NCBI RefSeq assembly: GCF_006715565.1
Contig: NZ_VFNL01000001.1
Location: 124,001-188,000 of the forward strand
Length of the DNA stretch: 64,000 nucleotides
Reading direction: 5' to 3'
Source of the DNA: Microbacterium sp. SLBN-154
Lineage (GTDB): Bacteria > Actinomycetota > Actinomycetes > Actinomycetales > Microbacteriaceae
Position 1 is the first letter of the stretch. Every line of letters begins with the position of its first letter. Positions 1 through 8,183 of the stretch are shown one piece after another. A model generated the notes under the pieces. It searched no databases, was not told the origin of the DNA, and saw only the letters and a program-made list of their open reading frames with translations. The translations under genes and the position numbers were made by a program.

Positions 1-736
1 CGTATCCGATGTCATGCGCGACCTGCTCCAGTCCGAGGTTGGTGCGTTGCAGCGCAATAGCGCTGCGGCCAAGACGTACGAGTTCCAAGGCGGAGGAGAC
101 GCCCACGTGCATCCGCGCGCTGAAGATGCGAGAGAGATGCCCGACGGAGAGAGACGCCCTCGCCGCCAGCTCGTCGAGGGGGATGATCCGCACTCCGTCT
201 CGCGCCCAGATCTCTGCCACGATCCGCGCGATGGCGGCGACGACGGGGTCCGGCAGCCCTGGCCGCTCTCCGGGAATCGGGCCGTCGGCGAAGAGCTGGA
301 CAATGAGCGCGATGACATCCCCGACACGGCTGCGACGGTCCGGTCGGTCCGGGGCAGACGAGGAGTCGCGGGTTCGGAGGAGGTACTCACAGAGCCCGCG
401 GATCGCTGGATGCTCATCGCCGTCGATCACCAGTGGCCACTCCGATTCAAGAGGGTCCCCTGCTTCCGCCATGAGCTCAAAGTGCACGAAGGCGTGGCTG
501 GAGTGCAGTTCGCGGTCCCAGACATACTGCTCGCGCATACCTGGCCTGGAGAGCCACACCGAGCCGGGAACGAGGGGGTTCGGGCGGGCTTCGCGATCCT
601 CGCCGTCCGCGACCGTCCACTCGGCGGTCCCTGTGAGCATCCACACCAGTTCGTAATCGTCCATCCGCCTCGGACCCCATGCGGTGCCGGGGGCGTAGTG
701 AGCGACCATCACGGGGGAGTGGGACAGCACCTTCAT
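1..736 (-). CDS. AraC-family transcriptional regulator, C-terminus cut by window edge
   Basis: Reading the minus strand from an ATG at 736 gives an open frame of about 245 codons with no stop before base 1. The N-terminal ~150 residues look like a cupin-type sensor domain (HYAPGTAWGPRRMDDYELVW near the start). The C-terminal part carries an AraC-type helix-turn-helix (PLDELAARASLSVGHLSRIF, about residues 187-206). The second HTH is cut just after AHDIGY. Its ATG overlaps the stop of the phosphorylase gene upstream (ATGA at 733-736), so it is probably the last gene read from that transcript. AraC regulators of this build usually activate sugar-catabolism genes; the effector cannot be told. The family call is firm, the true C-terminus is not visible. 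Confidence 0.85.
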   Translation of the reverse strand, partial: MKVLSHSPVMVAHYAPGTAWGPRRMDDYELVWMLTGTAEWTVADGEDREARPNPLVPGSVWLSRPGMREQYVWDRELHSSHAFVHFELMAEAGDPLESEWPLVIDGDEHPAIRGLCEYLLRTRDSSSAPDRPDRRSRVGDVIALIVQLFADGPIPGERPGLPDPVVAAIARIVAEIWARDGVRIIPLDELAARASLSVGHLSRIFSARMHVGVSSALELVRLGRSAIALQRTNLGLEQVAHDIGY

Positions 737-1575
737 GCGAGCAGCGCCTCCAGCGCAGCGCAGACGACGGCGAGATCATCGAAGGCACCGAGATGGTCCG
801 GTGCGGTGAGGTCGATCTCGAATGCTCCTCGGGCCAACGTGTCGCCGACGAGGTGGAGCGCCGCGATCTCGACGCCGTGATACGCCGCGACTGCGTACAT
901 CGCGGCCGTCTCGTTGTTGACCGCGACGCAACCTTCGGCGGCAAATGCAGCCATCCGCACAGCGTTCTGCCGGAAGTGCGCGAAGGTCGTCCATATCGCT
1001 CCGCGGCGCACCTCGGGTAGGAGGGCGGAGGATGCCTTGGCCAGTGCGTCCACGAGCGGCACGGTCGCATCCACGTAACGACCGGGCGGAAGGTAGGCGA
1101 AAGAGAGACCCTCGTCTCTGAGCGCGCGGTGTGCCACCACCGCCGCGCCGATGGGCAGGTCTGGCACGATTGCCCCGCACCCGCCGACGAAGACGAACCG
1201 GCGCGCGCCGAGCGCAATGTACTCTTCGAGCGCACCAGCCGACGCGGATCCCTTCTGCGTGAAGCCCAGCGCGACAGGCATACCCCATACACGCCCCACG
1301 GCGAACGGGTGGGCCGCGGTCGCGAAAGGGTGTACGTCAGCATCAGCTAGAGAGAGGGCAGCCTTCCATATTCCTGGAGCGACTGTCACGAGCATGGAGA
1401 GAGGCAGCGCAGGTCTCGGCACGCCTCCGGTCCGCTCCAAGAACTTGAACCAATCGTCGGGAGCGAAGACCGGGGGTTCGGCGCTGGTGTCCCACAGAAG
1501 CGGCAGACCATCGTCAATGCCGGAACGGCTCGCTGGATCGTCAGCAAAGCCAGGGTGCTCAAGAAAGTGGCTCAT
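733..1575 (-). CDS. Nucleoside phosphorylase-like protein (PNP/UDP family)
   Basis: The 280-residue product begins MSHFLEHPGF; this ATG overlaps the stop of the EamA gene upstream by four bases, which fixes the start although the frame stays open further upstream. Residues 128-150 (FVFVGGCGAIVPDLPIGAAV) resemble the phosphate/ribose-binding loop of the PNP_UDP_1 fold. NNETAAMY at 220-227 matches the substrate-binding ETAA motif, and VGD at 243-245 sits where the catalytic Asp is expected. Members phosphorolyse purine or uridine nucleosides in the cytosol. About 75 N-terminal residues precede the core, longer than a minimal uridine phosphorylase, so the substrate may not be a standard nucleoside. 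Lying between a DMT transporter and an AraC regulator, it may act on a compound carried by that transporter. Confidence 0.78.
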   Translation of the reverse strand: MSHFLEHPGFADDPASRSGIDDGLPLLWDTSAEPPVFAPDDWFKFLERTGGVPRPALPLSMLVTVAPGIWKAALSLADADVHPFATAAHPFAVGRVWGMPVALGFTQKGSASAGALEEYIALGARRFVFVGGCGAIVPDLPIGAAVVAHRALRDEGLSFAYLPPGRYVDATVPLVDALAKASSALLPEVRRGAIWTTFAHFRQNAVRMAAFAAEGCVAVNNETAAMYAVAAYHGVEIAALHLVGDTLARGAFEIDLTAPDHLGAFDDLAVVCAALEALLA

Positions 1576-2447
1576 AGCGACGCGATGACGACGGCGAAGC
1601 AGGCGAGCGCGACGCCGTACACCTGCAGCCGCGTGATGTGTTCGTGGAGGAACGCCCGTCCAATGAGAGCTGTGAACAGCGGGGCGAACGGCGCGAGTAG
1701 TGCGAACAGGAATAGCTCGCCGACCTGGAGAGCCAGCACGAGGGCAACATTCCCCAACCCGTCCAGGGTGCCGGCGGCCACCGCGAGGAAGAGCGCTCTG
1801 CGGCCGGGTGGCGGCGGCACCTTCCCGCCGCGCCCGACCAGAGCCGGGCGCTTCACCAGCACGCGTTGGCTCACGATCAGAGTCGCGCCGAGCAGGATGC
1901 CCGACCGTGCGCCCGAGAGGGCCCACATGCTCGTCCCGGTCGGTGCATTGTCCAGGATGAGGACATACACCGTGAACCCCGCGGCGCCGAGGGCTGCGAG
2001 GAGGGGCCCACGCAGCGAGCGAGCCGTGCGCTGGGCGGGGTCCGGGCGATAGGTGAGCAGTCCGACGGCGACGACGCATAGGGCGAGGCCGGCGACCCGC
2101 GCAAGGGTCACGGGCTCTCCCGCGGCGAACCCTGCGAGGGAGATCAGCACCGCACCGGAGCACGAGAGCACGGCCGCGGTCAATCCGACCGGCCCGATGG
2201 CGAAAGCCCGATAGACCGCCATGAGCGCGGCGCACACCACGAGACCTCCGACGACACCGAGGAGGAAGCTCATCCAGGTGAACGACTCTCCCTCGAGGAC
2301 CGCGGCAGCGGTGGCGATGACCACCGCCCCGGGTGCTCCCACCCAGATCACCAGTGCGATGGGCAGGGACCGCGCCGCCACCCCACCGCAGACATTGCTG
2401 ATCGCCGCGAATGCGCCGTTCACGAGAACTAGCATCACCGCCGTCAC
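1572..2447 (-). CDS. EamA/DMT-superfamily membrane transporter
   Basis: The 291-residue protein is almost entirely hydrophobic, with roughly ten predicted membrane helices. Short loops carry glycine- and proline-rich turns typical of the EamA (DUF6) duplicated fold, for example VIWVGAPGAVVIATAAAVLE near residue 34 and TLDGLGNVALVLALQVGELF in the second half. The start is GTG at 2447, preceded by GGGAGAACGATCC, a good ribosome-binding site. It overlaps the phosphorylase start by ATGA. DMT transporters export or import small metabolites across the cytoplasmic membrane; substrate and direction cannot be read from sequence. The 78-base gap to the GH13 gene leaves room for co-transcription with the importer operon. 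Confidence 0.82.
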   Translation of the reverse strand: MTAVMLVLVNGAFAAISNVCGGVAARSLPIALVIWVGAPGAVVIATAAAVLEGESFTWMSFLLGVVGGLVVCAALMAVYRAFAIGPVGLTAAVLSCSGAVLISLAGFAAGEPVTLARVAGLALCVVAVGLLTYRPDPAQRTARSLRGPLLAALGAAGFTVYVLILDNAPTGTSMWALSGARSGILLGATLIVSQRVLVKRPALVGRGGKVPPPPGRRALFLAVAAGTLDGLGNVALVLALQVGELFLFALLAPFAPLFTALIGRAFLHEHITRLQVYGVALACFAVVIASL

Positions 2448-2525
2448 GGATCGTTCTCCCCGATAACCTCACTCAAGAGGACGCGGTCCGAGAAGGAGGC
2501 GGTCGGCCACGTGCCCCCCTCCGCC

Positions 2526-4220
2526 TCACTCACGCCGGAACCACAGGGTCGTTTCCGCGTCGATCGCACCGTCACGCGCACGACCGGAGTCGCTCGAGAG
2601 CACAGCTACCATTCCGACGAGCGCCTCCGGCAGCGCCTGCGGGCGTTCCGCGAAGTTCGTTGCTACGATCCATCCGCCGGGGCGCTCGAAGATGAGCAGA
2701 TCGTCGCTGCCGGCGTCCAGCCAAGTCAGCATTTCCCCGCTTCGAAGCGCCCGCCGAAGCTCTAGGGCGACGCGGTAGAGCGCGAGCGTCGATGCGTCGT
2801 CGGACTCCTGGACATCGACAGAGTAATCGCGGAACCACGAAGGCTGGGGAAGATGCGCCCGGCCCGACCCGGTCGCGTCGAATCCGAATGCCGGCGCATC
2901 CGCGACCCAGGGCAGCGGCACGCGGCATCCGTCTCGTCCGGCGTCGACGCCGGGGTTGCGGAAGAAGGCGGGATCCTGCCGTTGGGAGTCAGGGATGTCG
3001 GCGACTTCGCGCAGCCCGAGTTCTTCGCCCTGATAGAGATAGGCGCTTCCGGGCAGGCCGAGCACGAAGAGAGTGGCGGCCTTCGCGCGCCGCAGGCCGG
3101 CCTGGTGGTCTTCTACAGGCTCAACCCCGCGCGAGAGGAGCCACGCCTGGACCAGCTCGTCACCCTCCTCGCTGTCGTCCTTCGGCAATCCATAGCGGGT
3201 CGCGTGTCGGACGACGTCGTGGTTGTCGAGCACCCACGTGTTCGAAGATCCCGTCTCCTTGGCGAACACGTCGTTGCGGGTGACGATCTCCCTGAACTCC
3301 GCGGCGTCGAAGTTCGCGCGGAGCAGATCGAAGTTGAATGCCTGGCCGAGACTCGTCGGGGCCGCGTAGCGATGCCGCCGGTGGGGTTCGACCCAGGCCT
3401 CGGCGACCGCGATCCGCGGGGGATTGTATTCGTTGAAGACGGCCCGCCATTCCGCGTAGATCTCGGTCAGTTCCTCGCGATCCCAGTACGGGTGGTTCCC
3501 CTCCGCCGTGGTGCGCGCCGACCCGAGCTGCTCGAAGGTCGGGAGCGGTTCGGTGAAGTCTTTAGCGAGTCCGTGGGCGACGTCGACCCGGAAGCCGTCC
3601 ACCCCTCGATCCGACCAGAAACGCAGCGTCTCCAGGAAGTCGGCACGCACCTCGTTGTTCGCCCAGTTGAGGTCGGGCTGCTCTCTGGCGAACAGGTGGA
3701 AGTAGAACTGCCCGTCGCCGACGGGCTCCCAGGTCGAGCCTCCGAACATCGAGACCCAGTCCGTCGGAGGCTCCGACTTCAAGGGGCCGACGCCGTCCCG
3801 GAAGATGTACCGGTCTCTGGCCGCCGACCCCCGCGGCGAGCCGAGAGCCTCTCTGAACCAGTCGTGCCGGTCGGACGAGTGATTCGGAACGATGTCGACG
3901 ATCAGACGGATGTTCGCGGCATGAAGGCCGGCGACCAGCTCGTCGAAGTCCTGAAGGGTGCCCAGTCGGGGATCGACGTCTCGATAGTCGTCGACGTCGT
4001 ACCCGCCGTCAGCGAGCGCCGACGGATAGAACGGCGACAGCCACACCGCGTCGATCCCCAGCGCGACGAGGTAGGGGATCTTGCCGATGATCCCCCGCAG
4101 GTCGCCGATGCCGTCGCCGTTCGAGTCGGCGAAGCTCCGTGGATAGATTTGGTAGATCGCGGCCTGTCGCCACCAGTCTGCCGCCGGTTCACGGACGTCG
4201 AGAGGAGAGCCGATACTCAC
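2526..4220 (-). CDS. GH13 alpha-glucosidase (oligo-1,6-glucosidase type)
   Basis: This 564-residue cytosolic enzyme has the full GH13 motif set: IYQIYPRSFADSNGDGIGDL at residues 22-41, DIVPNHSSD at 109-117, the nucleophile in GFRVD (Asp213), the acid/base in VAEAW (Glu274), and LDNHD with Asp335 as transition-state stabiliser. The order and the GDGIGDL signature place it with alpha-glucosidases and oligo-1,6-glucosidases, which split alpha-glucosidic oligosaccharides after uptake. There is no signal peptide. The start is GTG at 4220 with AAGGAGACACA upstream. It follows the two permeases and the solute-binding protein on the same strand by about 100 bases, so an imported alpha-glucoside is the likely substrate. 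Other GH13 subfamilies such as trehalose-6-phosphate hydrolase cannot be excluded. Confidence 0.9.
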   Translation of the reverse strand: MSIGSPLDVREPAADWWRQAAIYQIYPRSFADSNGDGIGDLRGIIGKIPYLVALGIDAVWLSPFYPSALADGGYDVDDYRDVDPRLGTLQDFDELVAGLHAANIRLIVDIVPNHSSDRHDWFREALGSPRGSAARDRYIFRDGVGPLKSEPPTDWVSMFGGSTWEPVGDGQFYFHLFAREQPDLNWANNEVRADFLETLRFWSDRGVDGFRVDVAHGLAKDFTEPLPTFEQLGSARTTAEGNHPYWDREELTEIYAEWRAVFNEYNPPRIAVAEAWVEPHRRHRYAAPTSLGQAFNFDLLRANFDAAEFREIVTRNDVFAKETGSSNTWVLDNHDVVRHATRYGLPKDDSEEGDELVQAWLLSRGVEPVEDHQAGLRRAKAATLFVLGLPGSAYLYQGEELGLREVADIPDSQRQDPAFFRNPGVDAGRDGCRVPLPWVADAPAFGFDATGSGRAHLPQPSWFRDYSVDVQESDDASTLALYRVALELRRALRSGEMLTWLDAGSDDLLIFERPGGWIVATNFAERPQALPEALVGMVAVLSSDSGRARDGAIDAETTLWFRRE

Positions 4221-4319
4221 TGTGTCTCCTTGGGTTTCTTGAGGTGAGGCGCACCTGGCCGTTCAGAGGCTCCGGCGCGCGAAAGGGTGCAGCGACGATG
4301 TGGTGTCTCTTCCGCGGGC

Positions 4320-5219
4320 CTACTTCACGGCACCCAAAGCGAGACCGCCAATGAAGCTGCGCTGGAAGATGAGGAAGACGATCACGCACGGAAGCGCAGC
4401 AATAACGGTCGCTGCGGCGATCAGGTTCCACTCACCGCCGTACTGACCGAGCAGGGAAAGCACGGCCGCGGTGATCGGGAACTTGCTGTCTGTTTGGAGG
4501 AGCGTCAGCGACAGCAGCAGATCGTTGAAGATCCACGTGAACGCGAGCGCGCCGAGGGCGGCGAGTGCGGGCTTGCACAGCGGTAGCACGACCTGCCAGT
4601 ACGTGCGCATCACTCCTGCACCATCGATCGATGCGGCGTCCTGGAGTTCATTCGGGATGCCCCTCATGAAGCCGTATAGAACGAAGGTGTAGAAGCCGAG
4701 CCCAAAGGCCGTCTGCACCCCGATGACAGCGAAGAGTGAGTCGTACAGACCGAGCGACTCAGCCATCTTCGCCACCGGAATGAGGATGACCTGGACCGGG
4801 AGCAGGTTGCCAGCGAGCATGATCAGAAGGATCGCCCGCCAGAAGCGGATCCGGTATCGGCTCAGCCCGAACGCCGCGATCGACGAGAGGAAGAGTGAAA
4901 GCGCCACAGTCGGAATCGTGATGAGGAACGAGTTCAGCAACGCCTGAGCCATCCCCGCGCCCTCCCACACGTCGGGGTAGGCAGTGAGCGAGAAGCTCTG
5001 CGGCAGTGATCCGACCCCATTGCGAGCTATGTCATCGAATGTCCGAAAGGACATGAGCAGCACGAGCGCGATGGGCGCGAACCACAGCAGGGCGATGGAA
5101 CCTGCGCTCAAGTGGAAGGCGGCGGTCCGCAGAGGTCGTCTCCATGCTGACCGTCTCCGAGCGGGCTTCTCCTCGAGCGCGTCGATGATCATGGGACGGG
5201 CGTCGTCGATGAGCGCCAT
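4320..5219 (-). CDS. Carbohydrate ABC transporter permease (MalG type)
   Basis: The 299-residue membrane protein has six predicted helices after a cytosolic N-terminus of about 35 residues. It carries the EAA loop that docks on the ATPase (DAASIDGAGVMRTYWQVVLP, about residues 195-214), typical of the MalG branch of family-1 carbohydrate importers. Its ATG overlaps the stop of the partner permease (ATGA at 5219-5222). Together with that permease and the lipoprotein at 6127-7428 it makes a complete importer except for the nucleotide-binding subunit. No ATPase gene occurs nearby, so a shared MsmK/MalK-like ATPase is expected elsewhere in the genome. Confidence 0.92.
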   Translation of the reverse strand: MALIDDARPMIIDALEEKPARRRSAWRRPLRTAAFHLSAGSIALLWFAPIALVLLMSFRTFDDIARNGVGSLPQSFSLTAYPDVWEGAGMAQALLNSFLITIPTVALSLFLSSIAAFGLSRYRIRFWRAILLIMLAGNLLPVQVILIPVAKMAESLGLYDSLFAVIGVQTAFGLGFYTFVLYGFMRGIPNELQDAASIDGAGVMRTYWQVVLPLCKPALAALGALAFTWIFNDLLLSLTLLQTDSKFPITAAVLSLLGQYGGEWNLIAAATVIAALPCVIVFLIFQRSFIGGLALGAVK

Positions 5220-6130
5220 CAGTCCTCCTTGCTATCTGCGAAAGCACGCGTGAGATAGGTGATGATCACACCGACCGCGAGAAGGAAGATCACTACTGCG
5301 AGAGCAGAACCGTATCCAAGCTGGCGCGACGTGAAGGCCGCCTCGAACATGTACGTGCTCAGAAGCTCGGTCGACCGGAAAGGTCCTCCGCGCGTCATCG
5401 AGTACACGATGTCGAACGACCTCAGCGCGTCGATCACGAGGATCGATATCACGACGAGATTCACGCTTCGCAGCTGCGGAAGGGTGATGAATCGCAAGCG
5501 CTGCCATGCGTTCGCGCCGTCAACTCGCGCGGCCTCGATCAGGGCAGGATCGATCGCCTTAAGTCCCGCGATGAACAGCACCATGATGTAGCCAATCTGG
5601 CGCCAGAGTGCGGCCACGATCACCGCGAGGAGTGCGGTGTTCGGGTCGCCCAGCCACAGGCGTGTCCAACTCTCGAGCCCGATCGCGGTGAGGAACGTGT
5701 TCAGGATGCCGCTGGGCTGGTAGATCGCATTCCAGATGAGCGCCGTCACGACTAGGGAGAAGACCATGGGAAGGAACAGCGCGGTCCGGTACACGCCGAC
5801 TCCGCGGCGTTCGGACTGCAGGAGCAGCGCCACCGCCAGTCCTCCGACGAAGGAGATTCCTCCGAATACGACCAGCCAGATCGCGGTATTCCGCAATGCG
5901 ATGACGAAGACCGGATCGGTGGCCATTCGGGCGTAGTTGTCGAATCCGACGAATTGCGCTTCGCTATAGCCGTTCCAGCTCAGGAAGGACAGTGCGATCC
6001 CGTTGAGGGCCGGCCAGAAGACAACGAACGCCTCGATCAGGAACGGAATCAGCACGAGTGCATACACCGCCGGCGGCGGGCTGGAAACCCGCCGCCGGAA
6101 GGTAGTGCGCTTCGGGGCAGTGGTGCTCAT
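5219..6130 (-). CDS. Carbohydrate ABC transporter permease (MalF type)
   Basis: The product is 303 residues starting at MSTTAPKRTT. This ATG at 6130 overlaps the stop of the solute-binding-protein gene (ATGA), which argues against the in-frame start 14 codons upstream. It has six predicted membrane helices and the EAA loop (EAARVDGANAWQRLRFITLP). The order solute-binding protein, MalF-like, MalG-like is standard for family-1 sugar importers. It acts in the cytoplasmic membrane as half of the translocation pore. Spacing shows it is translationally coupled on both sides. Confidence 0.92.
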   Translation of the reverse strand: MSTTAPKRTTFRRRVSSPPPAVYALVLIPFLIEAFVVFWPALNGIALSFLSWNGYSEAQFVGFDNYARMATDPVFVIALRNTAIWLVVFGGISFVGGLAVALLLQSERRGVGVYRTALFLPMVFSLVVTALIWNAIYQPSGILNTFLTAIGLESWTRLWLGDPNTALLAVIVAALWRQIGYIMVLFIAGLKAIDPALIEAARVDGANAWQRLRFITLPQLRSVNLVVISILVIDALRSFDIVYSMTRGGPFRSTELLSTYMFEAAFTSRQLGYGSALAVVIFLLAVGVIITYLTRAFADSKED

Positions 6131-7428
6131 TGCGCTCGTGCGTCGCGCGCCTGCTGAGCCTCGACCTGCCACTGCTCGAGAATGACGGACGTTTCTTCGA
6201 CACCGGCCAGGTACTTGGTGAGCGCTTGGTCGGCGGACGGCTGGATGTCGTCGCCAGCGTCCCGGTTGAAGAACTGAGTCAGCACGTCCGCGTTCTCCAG
6301 AAGAGCGCGGCCCTTCTCGGCGACTGGGCTGAGAGTGACGTTCGCATCCGGGTTTGTCGGGAGCAGGGTTGCGCTTCCCACTGCCTCGAACATGATTTCC
6401 TGCGCCTCGGCGCTTGCGAGATAGCTGAGGAACTCCTTAGCCAGCTGCGGCTGGTCGGTCCTGGCGCTTGCAAAGAACCCGTCAGTGGGCGCCTCCTCCC
6501 CGTCCGACACGCCGGGGTCGATCTCCGGGAACTTGAAGAAGTCGAAGTACTCCAGCTCATCCTGCGGCAGGTTGAACTCGATCCACGCGCCTGCGAGGTA
6601 CATCCCGGTTCGGCCCTGGATCCAATCGGTCGTGGCCTGCTGGAATGGCAGTCCGCCGGCATTCGTGTCGAAGTAGGGAAGAATCTCGTCCCAGTATTCG
6701 AAGACTTGCTGCACCTCGGGGCTATCGAACGATTCCTCGCCGGCGAGAAGGTCGAGGTGGAACTCGGGGCCATTCACTCGCATGTTCAGGTAGTCGAACC
6801 ACGCCGATGCCATCCACGCCGTGTCGGAGAGGCCCAGCCCAATTGGGGTGATTCCGGCACTCTCCATCGCCTCGCAGACCGCGAGGAACTCCTCCCACGT
6901 GGTCGGCTCCTGGAGACCGAGCTCATCGAACACACGAGTGTCGTAGTACACGCCCCACCAGTAGTTCGAGGTGGGAACAAACACCTCGTTCCCGTCGGAG
7001 TCCTGGCTCAATTCGCGAAAGGCGTCTGAGAAGGTGAAGTCCTCCCAGATGTCCGAGATATCGAGCACGAGTCCCTCGTCGGCGAAGGTCCTCGTCGCCT
7101 CTCCCGCAAGCCAGGTGAAGATGTCGGCGGGATTGGCAGCGGTGAGGTACGTCGGCAGCTGCTCGCGGTAAGTATTGGCGGGAACCTCGTTGATCTCGAC
7201 CTCGCCGAGGCCCTTCTCGTTGAAGGCATCGACAACTGCCTGGAGCCCCTCCGCTTCTCCCGCAGTCAGCCGCGACTGGATTGTCAGCGGACCTTCGGCG
7301 TCCGTACCCGTTGTTTCCTCACCGGATGCGCCACCCCCGCTCGCGCCTCCGAGGCAACCGGTAAGGACGAGGGTGGCGCCGGCGGCGAGTGCCAGTGCAC
7401 TCAAGCCTCTCTTGCTCCATGTGGTCAT
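6127..7428 (-). CDS. Sugar ABC transporter solute-binding lipoprotein
   Basis: The 433-residue protein starts with a lipoprotein signal: charged MTTWSKRGL, a hydrophobic stretch, and lipobox LTGC with Cys at about residue 25. A Gly/Ser/Glu-rich linker follows. The rest matches family-1 extracellular sugar-binding proteins, for example PTTWEEFLAVCEAMESAGIT, GRTGMYLAGAWIEFNLPQ and a C-terminal Trp-containing helix. It would be tethered outside the membrane and deliver an oligosaccharide to the two permeases downstream. A clear promoter lies 60-90 bases upstream, so the importer can be expressed separately from the KDPG-aldolase operon that ends just before it. Confidence 0.92.
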   Translation of the reverse strand: MTTWSKRGLSALALAAGATLVLTGCLGGASGGGASGEETTGTDAEGPLTIQSRLTAGEAEGLQAVVDAFNEKGLGEVEINEVPANTYREQLPTYLTAANPADIFTWLAGEATRTFADEGLVLDISDIWEDFTFSDAFRELSQDSDGNEVFVPTSNYWWGVYYDTRVFDELGLQEPTTWEEFLAVCEAMESAGITPIGLGLSDTAWMASAWFDYLNMRVNGPEFHLDLLAGEESFDSPEVQQVFEYWDEILPYFDTNAGGLPFQQATTDWIQGRTGMYLAGAWIEFNLPQDELEYFDFFKFPEIDPGVSDGEEAPTDGFFASARTDQPQLAKEFLSYLASAEAQEIMFEAVGSATLLPTNPDANVTLSPVAEKGRALLENADVLTQFFNRDAGDDIQPSADQALTKYLAGVEETSVILEQWQVEAQQARDARAQ

Positions 7429-7488
7429 CTTCGACTCGCTTTCGGTGTGTTCGGGTGGAGTTCCGGCGTCCGTGATCGCCTCAACTCG

Positions 7489-7517
7489 AGAGTAGAACCC
7501 GCATTGTTGTCAGTCAA
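7489..7517 (-). promoter_or_regulatory. Promoter of the first sugar-importer operon
   Basis: On the minus strand there is TTGACT (complement of 7512-7517), a 17-base spacer, then TACTCT (complement of 7489-7494). Both boxes are near consensus at ideal spacing. Transcription would start near 7482, leaving a leader of about 54 bases before the solute-binding-protein ATG at 7428. Confidence 0.65.
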
Positions 7518-7529
7518 TATGTTTATATT
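7516..7529. promoter_or_regulatory. AT-rich dyad touching the importer -35 box (candidate operator)
   Basis: The plus strand reads AATATGTTTATATT: perfect 5-base arms (AATAT/ATATT) around GTTT. It overlaps the upstream edge of the -35 box by two bases in otherwise GC-rich DNA. That position suits a repressor or activator site. The cognate regulator is unknown; the FadR-type GntR gene at 13776-14489 is one candidate. Confidence 0.4.
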
Positions 7530-7530
7530 A

Positions 7531-8148
7531 CTAATGCGTTACAAGGTTTCGGATTGCTTCGGGATCACTTTCCGCAGCCTCCACGAGCGCACTGCCCATC
7601 CCGACGGCCACCGCGCCGGCCCGTAGATAGTGTTGCGCGGCAAGCATCGTCACCCCGCCTGTGGGCGCGAGGGGCAGGCTCGGTACAGACGCGAGTACTC
7701 CGCGTACGCCGTGAGGGCCGAACGTGGTAGCTGGGAAAAGCTTCACGAGATGCGCGCCGGCGCGTCGCGCGGCGAGGGCTTCTGTGACCGATCCGGCGCC
7801 CGGGACGCTGACGAGTCCACGCTCGAGCGTTGCTCGGATCACCTCGGTGTTCAGATCCGGCGACACGACGAATCGCGCGCCCGCGTCAGCGGCGGCCGCA
7901 ACTTGACGCGGGTGGAGGGCGGTGCCAACACCGACCGCCACACCGTCGGCGGTGAGCTCGTCGATCACGGCGAGCGCACCTGGAGTGACAAGGGAAATCT
8001 CAATTGCCTCGATTCCGGCGCCCAGCAGCCGTCGAGCGTCCCGTAGCGCTTTGTCGGGCGCATCCGCGCGAATGATGCCGATGACGCGGGTTCGTTCGAT
8101 CAGCGACAGGATGTCCCGGCCATCTGCCCGCGTGTCGCCTTGCTGCAT
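7531..8148 (-). CDS. KDPG/KHG-type aldolase (2-keto-3-deoxy-6-phosphoaldonate aldolase)
   Basis: The 205-residue class I aldolase is close to the family's usual length. The start is ATG at 8148 (MQQGDTRADG), preceded by GGAGACAGT. The Schiff-base lysine is in HLVKLFPA (Lys136), the catalytic Glu in EAIEISL (Glu50), and phosphate-loop residues appear in APTGGV and GMGSAL. Members cleave 2-keto-3-deoxy-6-phosphogluconate to pyruvate and glyceraldehyde-3-phosphate. Where E. coli Eda has Arg after Glu-Val-Thr-Leu, this protein has Val54, a change that could alter substrate stereochemistry or carboxylate binding. It follows the KDG-type kinase by 35 bases, so the two steps are almost certainly consecutive. 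Last gene of module A. Confidence 0.88.
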   Translation of the reverse strand: MQQGDTRADGRDILSLIERTRVIGIIRADAPDKALRDARRLLGAGIEAIEISLVTPGALAVIDELTADGVAVGVGTALHPRQVAAAADAGARFVVSPDLNTEVIRATLERGLVSVPGAGSVTEALAARRAGAHLVKLFPATTFGPHGVRGVLASVPSLPLAPTGGVTMLAAQHYLRAGAVAVGMGSALVEAAESDPEAIRNLVTH

Positions 8149-8183
8149 ACTGTCTCCAGTTCTTCGGAGGTGCCCCGACGGCT

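Noticed and set aside
1576..2472. N-terminal 300-codon extension of the nucleoside phosphorylase frame
   Set aside because: The extension overlaps the EamA gene out of frame and is Arg-rich without domain character; the ATGA overlap at 1572-1575 gives a natural start.
2853..4247. 464-codon open frame on the plus strand
   Set aside because: It is antisense to the GH13 gene, which has all catalytic motifs; in GC-rich DNA the opposite frame stays open. Its product is Arg/Val/Asp-rich with no recognisable domain.
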